Shown here piece after piece: positions 16,401 through 24,053 of a stretch of DNA of 64,000 bases; position 1 is the first letter of the stretch, and each line of letters begins with the position of its first letter. This DNA is from Rhizobium sp. AC27/96. Lineage in GTDB: Bacteria; Pseudomonadota; Alphaproteobacteria; Rhizobiales; Rhizobiaceae. Location of the stretch: contig NZ_LXKN01000019.1 of NCBI RefSeq assembly GCF_001692325.1, positions 24,438-88,437 on the forward strand, given 5' to 3'. The position numbers and the translations under genes are program-made. Below the pieces are notes generated by a model. It was not told where the DNA came from, searched no databases, and was given only the letters and a program-made list of their open reading frames with translations.

Positions 16401-19400
16401 ATATCAAGTCCTGCCTCTGCACTGATGCCGGCAGCAGCCAGTGCACTTCGGGCTTCGAAGTCTACATTGCCGGTCGCCTTCACTGCCTCGCCGAACAACC
16501 ATTTTGCAAGCGCGGGATCGAGGGGCAATGCAATCTTTGCGCATCCATCGAACAGCTTGACGCGTTCGGATGCCGGCAGCGCATCCGCCTTGATTTCAGA
16601 GGCAAGACTAGTCAGCAATTCCAGCACAGCATCATGCGATTTTGGTAGCAACGCAAGCGCACTGGCCAGATTTTGGGCGCGCGGAATCTCATCCGCAGAC
16701 CATGCGCGCAACGCTTTGCGCATGTTTGGAACCAGGCTGGCTACGTCGCCGCCCTCCATCGATGCATGAATGAGATGATTTCGCATCAGCAAGGTCGCCG
16801 CATCGGGATCTCGGCGCGACGAGTGATCGTAGCTGCGCGAGACGTCGAGCGCTTTAGCGAGTGCCTCCCAGGAAGAAACCGGATCAGCTGTAACCGAGGC
16901 AAGGGTCACACGCGCCGCTTCCACAAATCTTGAAAATGCGGATACGGTTTCGGATCGTGTTTCATTCCAATATTCTTCAGGCGACTTATCTCGAGATCGC
17001 GACGAACTGCGGTGAGTGCGAGGCGGCTCGTCTCGTCGGGGCGGTAGCCATTTTTCAACAGGAAGAACAGATCCAGCAATACGTTCGCGCAGCACATAGG
17101 CGCGCGCGTGGCGCGCCCCGGCTGAGCGGAGCCGGTATAAATGATGCGGTTCGCTCATCTCCGGCGGCGGTATCGCGCGGTCAAGAATTTGCGCCACAAG
17201 CGGCTTGAGGTCATCATGAATAATGGCGCGCTCGCAGACAAAGAGCAGCGCCTCATGCCAGGACAATGGTGCTGAATGGAGCAAGCCATTTTCGATTGGC
17301 TTTTTGCTCCACCGCGCGCTTGTCGCCTTTGCCAGACGAGCAAAAGCGCCACGAATCACCGGGTTATCGATCCCGGCTCCAGCAAACAAGGCTGCCGCCA
17401 TCAAGGGCGCCAGTCCGACTGCGGGCCAGGGACGGGCATCAATGGCGTCGAGCAATGCCTTGAGGTTTCGGCCAGCGCCGCGCGCCGCGAGCACCTCAAA
17501 CACAGGCTGCAACACCGATTTGGGCGTCCAATCGAACAGGCGACCGAAAGCGTCTTGCTCGCCAAACAGTGCCGAATGCGTCTGGTACTCTGCCGCTATG
17601 TCCCTCGCACTGACTTTAAAGTGATTGCGGCGGTCATCTTGCCGCAATTCGCCAAGATGAGCGTGCCACCATCGCAGGTGCATTTTGGCTGTCTCAGGAT
17701 GGGTCGAAGCAGCAAGGCTAGCCAGTTCAATCCTCAAACGGGCGCGTTTCGAGCGGTTAGCTTGGCCGACCATGACAAGACGATTTGCTTCGTCTTCGGC
17801 AAAGCGCAGCGAAAGATTGAGACTTCCAACGGTTAGGCTTTCCAACAGCTTCGTGCGTCGAATAGCTTCTGCCGATGCGATCAGGAGCCGACATGCGTTG
17901 GTGATGTCGCCGGCGGTGCGGCAACAGCGGATCGCAAGCCCGAGCCGACGAGACCTGACGAACTCGGCTTCAAGCGATGTCAGAGCTTCAGACGGCGTCT
18001 CATCTCTCGTCACAAGTGCATAAAGTGTCTCAAGACGATTGGCAGCAACTAGCACTTCGGCGACACTGCTTGCGGCATAGCGATCCGTCAGTCGAGTTTC
18101 GAGTAGCAGATCAGCTGCAGCCGCCAGCAGCCCTTGACCATCGGCTTCGGGGCGCTCGACGACGAAGGCCTCGAAGTCCTCATCATGGAAGGACCAGCCC
18201 TCTTTGCGTTCAATGATACCGCCGACATCGTTTGCGATATCGTTGATATCGGCGGATGACAGCCCCGCAAGCTGAGCAAGGACAGCCGCGGGTACAGGCC
18301 TTGGGAGCCGCGATAGTGCATCGAGAACGCGCCAGACTTTAGCCGGGTCGCCCAAGTGTATTCCGGCTTCGCGAACCCGCTGCTCGAACAAGGGGTTGAT
18401 GCCCTCGGCTTTCGGCATCAGGCGCTCGATCGCCTCTGCCGCGCCGGTGCTTGGCAGGCCTTTGACCGCATAGACGATGCGGCGTGGATTGCCGCCTGTG
18501 AGGTTCTCGAACGTTTCGGCAAGATGCGTAGGCCATTCTGGCTGCCATGAGGCGACGAGCTGCCGCACTTCATCGACATCGAAGCTTGGAACTAGGAAAT
18601 CTTCGTAAAGATGCCTCTCGCCAACGTCGTCGCGACGAGCTGTCCGGCACGTCAGCACGATCCGAACATTGTCGGGCCAAGCGGATGCCTGGCCCAGTTC
18701 ATCCAGGAAGCAAGGCTCACGCCAGTGGCGCGCTCCTGTTCGTGCATTGTCGACTGCGTCGAAGCACAGCACGAGACGCGCGTCGGCGTTGCGCAGTTTG
18801 AGAAGACCTGCCGCCACGTTGACGCGATTGCGGAATGCTTCCAGTACGCCAATGCTGCCCTGGCGCCGTATCACCAGTGGTGTTCTGAGGCGCATCGCAA
18901 GCTCGTTTCCAAGTTGCGTAAATGCTTGCTCGGCGAGATGCCGTTTTTGATCGGACGCCAGGAACAGGCCACCACCATAGCAATCGTAGACGAATGTCTC
19001 TGATCCCTCCGGCAGCACCGAAGACAGATCCCAAATAAGGCTTGTTTTCCCACAGCCTCCGCCGGCATGGACCCGCAGTGGTTTCGATTGCTGGGGCGTA
19101 AGCGCCTCTCCAAGGCGGTCAAGGATTGTACGATGCACATAAGGCTGCGTAGGTTCGATCTGCGATGGTGCGGGGAAAATCATCCCCTTGCTGCCGGCGC
19201 CCAGCCAGACCGACAGTACCTCCCTGGTGACCGCCGGGTCGTTGCGACTTTCCGGCAGCATGAGAGTGGCGACACGTCTTTGCAGGAGATTGGCGTCGTC
19301 GCGAGCATCGGCGTCTGCCATGCCCGCAAGGCGCTGAATGACCTCGCTTTCCATCACCAGTCGTGAGGCGGATCCAAAACTCTTCAAATCCCACGCCGTG

Positions 19401-19936
19401 AGGAAGATCATCACTTGCGCAGCGGTCAGGCCGAGCCCATTGGTGAGCTTGCGGATCAGCGCTTTATCATCGGTTGTGGGCTTGCCTTCGTTTTTGATGA
19501 GCTGTGCAACGTCATCTGCCACCGTCGTCGACAGCGGCTGGTTGGTGATGATGGCAAAATCGCCCTTGAAATCGACCGACTTCATCAGCCCGGCAAGCTT
19601 TCCGAGCACGCTGCTCAGTGGCTTGGTCTGAGCGCGGCGAGCTAAAAGGCGCGACCAGTTCCAACCATCATCGGGATTGGAAGCAGAATATTTGAGTTGG
19701 AGGTAACGATAGGCGGTTCCCGATGCCGTGTCGCGTATCAAGGTAACGTCGGCGGCCTGACCATGCTCGCCGAGTGCCGCATGAATTTCGTCCCTCGGCG
19801 GTCCCTCGACCTTAACAGCCTTAACATCGCTGCCCGCATCCAACATTCGCAGCATTTCACGTGACGCCCAAAGCGTGTGGAAGTCGTCGCCAGCGTTTGA
19901 AGCAACTGCACCCAGGAAATCAACGTCTTCGCTCAA
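13478..19936 (-). CDS. Giant STAND-like ATPase with N-terminal nuclease-like domain (Avs-like defence candidate)
   Basis: A protein of about 2150 residues. The frame opens with TTG codons; the TTG at 19936 is preferred because AAGGGG precedes it by 5-6 bases. Numbering from the upstream TTG at 19957, residues 20-95 resemble the restriction-endonuclease-like DUF4297/Cap4 fold: DDFHTLW, then Glu51 (VKVEG), Asp70 and QLK at 87-89. Residues 290-560 form a P-loop NTPase with Walker A HAGGGCGKTS, Walker B LVLCFDAVDNA and the strand IVLTCRTA. The remaining 1500 residues are helical repeat-like, as in sensor halves of STAND proteins. Such architecture is typical of phage-sensing Avs/NLR-type proteins, in which target binding activates an effector. 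No partner gene is adjacent. Assignment to a named Avs type is not possible by eye. Confidence 0.8.
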   Translation of the reverse strand: MSEDVDFLGAVASNAGDDFHTLWASREMLRMLDAGSDVKAVKVEGPPRDEIHAALGEHGQAADVTLIRDTASGTAYRYLQLKYSASNPDDGWNWSRLLARRAQTKPLSSVLGKLAGLMKSVDFKGDFAIITNQPLSTTVADDVAQLIKNEGKPTTDDKALIRKLTNGLGLTAAQVMIFLTAWDLKSFGSASRLVMESEVIQRLAGMADADARDDANLLQRRVATLMLPESRNDPAVTREVLSVWLGAGSKGMIFPAPSQIEPTQPYVHRTILDRLGEALTPQQSKPLRVHAGGGCGKTSLIWDLSSVLPEGSETFVYDCYGGGLFLASDQKRHLAEQAFTQLGNELAMRLRTPLVIRRQGSIGVLEAFRNRVNVAAGLLKLRNADARLVLCFDAVDNARTGARHWREPCFLDELGQASAWPDNVRIVLTCRTARRDDVGERHLYEDFLVPSFDVDEVRQLVASWQPEWPTHLAETFENLTGGNPRRIVYAVKGLPSTGAAEAIERLMPKAEGINPLFEQRVREAGIHLGDPAKVWRVLDALSRLPRPVPAAVLAQLAGLSSADINDIANDVGGIIERKEGWSFHDEDFEAFVVERPEADGQGLLAAAADLLLETRLTDRYAASSVAEVLVAANRLETLYALVTRDETPSEALTSLEAEFVRSRRLGLAIRCCRTAGDITNACRLLIASAEAIRRTKLLESLTVGSLNLSLRFAEDEANRLVMVGQANRSKRARLRIELASLAASTHPETAKMHLRWWHAHLGELRQDDRRNHFKVSARDIAAEYQTHSALFGEQDAFGRLFDWTPKSVLQPVFEVLAARGAGRNLKALLDAIDARPWPAVGLAPLMAAALFAGAGIDNPVIRGAFARLAKATSARWSKKPIENGLLHSAPLSWHEALLFVCERAIIHDDLKPLVAQILDRAIPPPEMSEPHHLYRLRSAGARHARAYVLRERIAGSVLPVEKWLPPRRDEPPRTHRSSSRSRDKSPEEYWNETRSETVSAFSRFVEAARVTLASVTADPVSSWEALAKALDVSRSYDHSSRRDPDAATLLMRNHLIHASMEGGDVASLVPNMRKALRAWSADEIPRAQNLASALALLPKSHDAVLELLTSLASEIKADALPASERVKLFDGCAKIALPLDPALAKWLFGEAVKATGNVDFEARSALAAAGISAEAGLDINPSERAAATARLGDAAGAVAESLAVGGDFPWDGVVGWAAAADLSMALVMAAQWHDGDIIPFSRSLPSIITAARGGLSLAQRVALTTLASEGLVDLEKAVGEDTSLPEWLLGPTLSDYMRSGDIDEFLTAYETLEEHAGVDARASLTAAKGHRDVLRSWDESKGNGQDAFDEGGEDESSEEAVTLLTTESEIRTALELQTSDRVLRADWLLQAAQRLGSIALRVPFLTIAKELGNGDGELGKAIPDILKSWSAYPPVTTWMREQFPSYIAGALSHLFRWNYDDPEVIEAALGATGLGPIAQADILLEGIERQGERISAELLYTLTGLIAARTPAQDRVGLLDSLLSRIEARTSHPPLVRLAGLEPPQDVSESVARILFTAMGDMDRRIAWRASHAALALLRAQDPAWEKLATCLVANHESVFAGPHFYRYAALEQLMTVFQRATVDNIRAIEPHVASILTLIRREPHVVLRELGRSTLLAIDAAGLGQFTEEDRTFIQQLNRSHWSRQGAKGSIDQRNDEGSEAGRKKRKYSFDTTDAIPYWYGPAARLFDMPMDRFLDRLEHWLHDKWGYGETTTHWVNEPRLRRLQGADYESTSRRHGARPTIQRLSYYLEWHAMMCVMGELISEVPLAANVQASAFNEWLSENLPTVAPYWLSDLRNPPPLEPRFWGQAPEGAPKQLFASSDRITENTQWRRHLPPDVFDSEVATSNDIVVAADFRLRWGDAVQDVNIHSAFVTPKTARSLAQALVNTRNHMDFALPEGRYHHEIHAPGFELKTWLEISNEEPQADQFDERRGTVGNIPIKPVGVARPELLTFNYQRGTWEIPGDGEIVRIIQWAGEGSASGSGWRATSSRAALGALLDQADKSLILSVEISRRSDNHDSENDDTRWLLYLLDKRGSLTSVTRAPRDLGRVLVRKAGLERSVDTLGRWILHEIADLDTRRKTCDPEEIEGLDAEIAKRCDLFRQRDHGNSQ

Positions 19937-20310
19937 AATCGCCCCTTGCAAGCTCAACTGTCATGCGCAACCGTTCTACCATGGCGAGCGACTTGGTTCG
20001 CCGTCAAGACATAGTCTGAAGCGGATGCAGTTCCGCTAACAGAAGACATCGATATCGCCCTGAGATCGATAGAGTGCCCATCGGGCCGACCGGGCACAAC
20101 TCCGCCGACGGGAAATCTGGTTGCTGGACTCCTTTGCGCCCCTTAGTAGAAGGGGATTGGAAGGGAAATTTCGATAACGGATAACCGCGTCGGCATCTGA
20201 ACCGCCAAAACGTGACGATAAATTCTACCACTATCCACAAGTTTTGAGCTAAGTTCGGCATCCTAAAAAACACCTACACGTTGTCTGCTATTTCATTTTC
20301 AGGATTTGTC
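19937..20310. other. Divergent promoter region between the STAND gene and the membrane-protein operon
   Basis: A 374-base stretch separating the leftward STAND gene from the rightward pair. It is relatively AT-rich near 20215-20300 and should hold promoters for both directions, but no clear -35/-10 pair or inverted repeat was identified. The minus frame at 20004-20273 has no start support. Confidence 0.4.
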
Positions 20311-21420
20311 GTGATCGATTGGAAACGCGGGGGAAAAACCGGGAGCATCAATAGATGGGCAAGACGAGAGGTCAGGGATTGGTACCGTCACAATCCTGCA
20401 GCTCGTCATGCCCGTTACGGTTGGGTGCACGGTCTCATGCGAGCATTCTTCTCGATTGCCGGGTTCGGACGTTTCTTGTGCCTCTACGCGATAGTGGATT
20501 GCATTGCTATTGCGGCCCAGACATTCGCCGCTTTCCTGCCATGTAAATGGTTGTCGTCGCTTCCAGCATCTTCTGATGGAGATGCGACGCTGCTCAACGT
20601 TGCCAGCTACCTTATTACGGCGCAGGTCGGGGCATTAGGGCTCGTTTCGCTGGGCCTGGCCCTGGTAACGCTCATTGCACAGCGTGAGGATGCGAGCACG
20701 GATGTCAGCGTCTACTACCATCAGTCGCTCGCTTTCGAGGTGGTAGCGAGCTGCATCGCTCTTCTGGCAGTTCTTTGCGTCCAACTTCTCTGGCCTGCCC
20801 AGTTATTGCTAGGTGTGGCGGGCATTGGAGCTGCACCACAAATCTTCAAATGGATCCTTCTCTACGTTCACCTTGCGTGGCTTCTCATGAATCTCGGAGG
20901 CCTAGCGCATTTCATCGCCACGACGTTCGGATTCGTGCATCGTTCCGAACGGCAGCGGCTGAGGGAACGCTATACCGCAAACGTCTCTCAGCCAGCGATA
21001 TTGACGCTGAGGCTCAGGCAGCAAATCTATTCCGGAGCATCCGTCGAGATTCTCAAGACGGACGGTCATTCGGACAGGAATCCGACGGCCTTCTTTGGAA
21101 CGGACATGGGCGCCCCTTTCGAGGTAGAGATGATGTCCAATTTCAAGTCGGGCATGGCACTTTACGACGTCCGAATGTCATGCGTTACGTGGGTGCTCCG
21201 CCGCTGGTCCGCTCGATGCCTAAAGGAGATGGTGCGGAAAACGGGTGCGGCCGCTCCCAACACCCCAGGACCTGTCATCTGGTTTACTCCGGTATTAGAT
21301 CGACCAATTCTTGGAAGGATAGAATGGTGCCGACGCCAAGGAGGCGCCCATCTCTTCTGGTTCGAAAGAACCGTGCTCTGGTATGCATTTCGTTTCAGGA
21401 GAGTGCCCGATGAAGCGTGA
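20311..21420 (+). CDS. Four-helix membrane protein, first gene of an unassigned pair
   Basis: About 369 residues from GTG 20311, which has AGGA 6 bases upstream; a TTG at 20281 in the same frame is the alternative. Four hydrophobic helices lie in the first 215 residues (around FSIAGFGRFLCLYAIVDCIA, LITAQVGALGLVSLGLALV, VVASCIALLAVLCVQLLW and ILLYVHLAWLLMNLGGLAHF). A soluble C-terminal region of about 150 residues, Arg/Trp-rich, follows. No family is recognised. Its stop overlaps the start of the next gene by 11 bases, so the two are coupled. In a defence context a membrane protein coupled to a large soluble protein could be an effector that disturbs the membrane, but that is inference. Confidence 0.75.
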   Translation: MIDWKRGGKTGSINRWARREVRDWYRHNPAARHARYGWVHGLMRAFFSIAGFGRFLCLYAIVDCIAIAAQTFAAFLPCKWLSSLPASSDGDATLLNVASYLITAQVGALGLVSLGLALVTLIAQREDASTDVSVYYHQSLAFEVVASCIALLAVLCVQLLWPAQLLLGVAGIGAAPQIFKWILLYVHLAWLLMNLGGLAHFIATTFGFVHRSERQRLRERYTANVSQPAILTLRLRQQIYSGASVEILKTDGHSDRNPTAFFGTDMGAPFEVEMMSNFKSGMALYDVRMSCVTWVLRRWSARCLKEMVRKTGAAAPNTPGPVIWFTPVLDRPILGRIEWCRRQGGAHLFWFERTVLWYAFRFRRVPDEA

Positions 21421-23695
21421 TCTTCCCACTCCGGAACAGATTCTTGAGGAACTGGCGGGCAAGGTCGCGGTGCATATAGAGCATTCGGCGCCCGTGGCGT
21501 TCGACAACGCGCTGGACGAACTGCTTCGGTACCATGAATTCCTGCTGTCGTTAAACGCCACGCCACATATCGTCGGAGAGTCCTTCAATTTCGCGCAGGT
21601 GCGTGGTCAGGAATTTCTGCCACCGCATGTTCGTTGGATCAGGACATACAGGCGGTTGTTCGAGCGCGCCGCTGAGCGCATTCCGACGGAAAGTCATTTT
21701 CTCCGGGTTCTATCCCGTGTCCCGCTGCGGTTGCTCGAATCCCCTGCCACGGCGGAACTTCCACAGGATGTCGTCGAATGGATCATCCGGTCCGGGCCAG
21801 TAATGATGCACCAAATCGAGGCGTGGGTAACCAGGCGGACGACGGTGGAAGTGCCAAAGGGCGGTTCGGCCGTACCAAGGCTGACTCTCGCCGGGGCCGA
21901 TGAAAAATCCTATGCCAACGTCCTGCCAGAAATCATCGGCAGCTGGGAACGGCTCCTGCAGCTGGCCCCGTACGCATATCACTGGAGAGACTCCTTGGTC
22001 CATGGGCAGGACAAGGGCTGGGCAGCCTTCGCCGCCAGCTGGCCTTTCCTTTGGCAACATCTATCGAGCACTGCATATTGTCTCGCCGTAGCTGTGTGGA
22101 ACGAGGATGAAGCAGGCGCGAAGTATTTTCGTGAAGCACTCGTTCGATGGCCAGACACGCTCGGTCACCGACAACAGGACCACTTGTTGCGATGGGATAA
22201 CCTAGTCTTTCCGCACATCGTAACACTCGATTTTCCCGGTGCCGTGAATGCGGTCGCCAATCTTAGATTTGAAAATGCACCTCCTCCAACGGCGGAAGCT
22301 CTTTTCGACGCCCTGATCCGTGCCGCCCATCAAGACGTTGTTCTATTGACGTCAGCCCTCCTGCTTTTTTGGACGATGGAAGGCAAGCAGGCATCCGACA
22401 TAGGCGGAAAAACAGCCCGGGCGCTACTTCTCCGCGAAGGACACGATCAGTTGGGACCTGCGGAGAACCAGCTGAACTTCCGCAACGTCTTGCTTGAGCT
22501 TTTTCGGCTATGGATGCCGGGACAAGATCAATCCGATCGATCGTACGATTCGGCATTGGACCGCTTGGTAGAATCGCTGGACGACATGACTGAACGAAGG
22601 GTCGTGCCGGGTCGAGTCTACACTCCATCAACCTTGAACGGCTGCGATGACCTTATGCTGGCCTTCGCAGCGTTGCTGACGGCCGCTCTTCCCGATGCCG
22701 ATGAGAATGTCGAAGCGGCTGTGAGGGAGCTGGCAGCGAGGGATGAGAGGCTGCCAGGTGGCGACGCTTCGTTGCGCGGAATACTCCAGACGCTCGATCT
22801 GTTGGACAACGCCCTGGAGCAATCCGCCGATGAGATCATCCGTGTTCAAACGACGCTGACAGGCGGCGCGGGTTTGGCCGATTCAAAGGATCGCCTTGCG
22901 TCCGTCATTGAACTGACGAGACAAGTCATCGGCGAAGAACGGCAGAAGCACTTGCACGAGCGGCCCGCAGATCCACAACGGATCGAACGTATCCGGGCTT
23001 CGATCGAAACGGCACTCTTGGCCAAATCTGCTCAACTCTGGTTCTTCCGGAACGTCGACATTCGGGATACGCGAAACGAGAGGGGTGAACTGATTGAGGT
23101 GCGGCTGGCAGTCAGCAAAAAGCAGATTGTCGCCCCTCCAATGGAAACGCCCTGGCTCGGCCTTGAAGGATGGGCTGCGTCCGAGTGCAAAGGCCGTGTA
23201 GCGTATCACGCTTGGCGGAGTTTCCTGCGCCGCCCCCGTAAGGGGGTCGATGTGTCGGGCTCCGTGGCAGATGAAGCTTTCTGGCGGGCAATTTCGCCTC
23301 TTGTCGAGCAACTGCAAAGTAGTCCGGCACTTGTCGTTGCCGAAGCCGACGCAGATCTGCTTCTACGGCTCGTCCATCGAAACAGTTCGAACTTGCGGAT
23401 AGAGCAAATGCAAGGTTTCGAACTTCCGGGCTCCTACATCGCCCATGTCGAAAGGATCGCGGTCTATAGCGGTGGCCCAAAGGATCTAGGACCGCTGCTT
23501 TTCTCATCCAGTGCGCTTCGGCAGATCGATCATGGTCGCATCGGCGAGCTACACGCCACCGTGGATTTCGATACGGTAGAGGGATCTGAGGGTAGGCTTC
23601 GAGTTCGCTTTCGCCAGATGGAACATTGGTCTGCGGCACCGATCTTTGAACTTCATGCTACGGGCCACCGGAAGGTCAGCGACGAAGCTCTCTGA
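21410..23695 (+). CDS. Large soluble protein of unknown family, second gene of the pair
   Basis: A 761-residue protein. The ATG at 21410 (MKRDLPTPEQILEEL) is chosen over 21383 because AGGAGAG precedes it by about 7 bases; it overlaps the membrane-protein gene by 11 bases. The sequence is mostly helical, with repeated hydrophobic helix patterns and no signal peptide, membrane segment, P-loop or obvious catalytic motif. The last 150 residues are richer in strand (ELHATVDFDTVEGSEG). Nothing resembling a known defence domain was found. The pair is enclosed by two STAND/NACHT ATPases reading toward or away from it, which suggests a defence role without proving one. Confidence 0.75.
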   Translation: MKRDLPTPEQILEELAGKVAVHIEHSAPVAFDNALDELLRYHEFLLSLNATPHIVGESFNFAQVRGQEFLPPHVRWIRTYRRLFERAAERIPTESHFLRVLSRVPLRLLESPATAELPQDVVEWIIRSGPVMMHQIEAWVTRRTTVEVPKGGSAVPRLTLAGADEKSYANVLPEIIGSWERLLQLAPYAYHWRDSLVHGQDKGWAAFAASWPFLWQHLSSTAYCLAVAVWNEDEAGAKYFREALVRWPDTLGHRQQDHLLRWDNLVFPHIVTLDFPGAVNAVANLRFENAPPPTAEALFDALIRAAHQDVVLLTSALLLFWTMEGKQASDIGGKTARALLLREGHDQLGPAENQLNFRNVLLELFRLWMPGQDQSDRSYDSALDRLVESLDDMTERRVVPGRVYTPSTLNGCDDLMLAFAALLTAALPDADENVEAAVRELAARDERLPGGDASLRGILQTLDLLDNALEQSADEIIRVQTTLTGGAGLADSKDRLASVIELTRQVIGEERQKHLHERPADPQRIERIRASIETALLAKSAQLWFFRNVDIRDTRNERGELIEVRLAVSKKQIVAPPMETPWLGLEGWAASECKGRVAYHAWRSFLRRPRKGVDVSGSVADEAFWRAISPLVEQLQSSPALVVAEADADLLLRLVHRNSSNLRIEQMQGFELPGSYIAHVERIAVYSGGPKDLGPLLFSSSALRQIDHGRIGELHATVDFDTVEGSEGRLRVRFRQMEHWSAAPIFELHATGHRKVSDEAL

Positions 23696-23788
23696 CACCT
23701 TTGTCGCGGATGCCGACGGAACCGCCGGTAGAGCATTTGAGATTAGACAGAAACGGGCGGTTTACAACCCAGCCACCAGGGTAAATAT

Positions 23789-23821
23789 GGAATCGCAAAA
23801 ATTTGCAATTCCACATTTTTT
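23789..23821 (+). terminator. Rho-independent terminator after the unassigned pair
   Basis: A stem GGAAT-C-GCAAA / TTTGC-A-ATTCC with a two-base loop and one mismatch, followed by ACA and six T residues. It lies about 95 bases after the stop of the 761-residue protein and would end that operon. The rest of the 23696-24053 spacer between the convergent genes shows no gene with start support. Confidence 0.65.
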
Positions 23822-24053
23822 AGCCATGCCCGCAGACGGTGATTCGGCCTTAGCCACAGTCGACACTCCTCAATTCGACAAGCGGCGTGCGGATTATAGT
23901 GAGAAACCGTTGCAGCGAGCGGTATAAGCACCTGCTGGCGAGACGATATCCTTCTCTGACACCAGGCCTCCATCGGCATGATTCTCTCGATCAACTTCGG
24001 GGTCTGTCCGAGCCGGCCGGTCCTTTTTTTCCGCAGACCGAGCCATCAGATGT

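Noticed and set aside
23646..23927. 93-residue plus-strand frame between convergent genes
   Set aside because: It begins inside the 761-residue protein gene, spans the terminator hairpin and has no ribosome-binding site.
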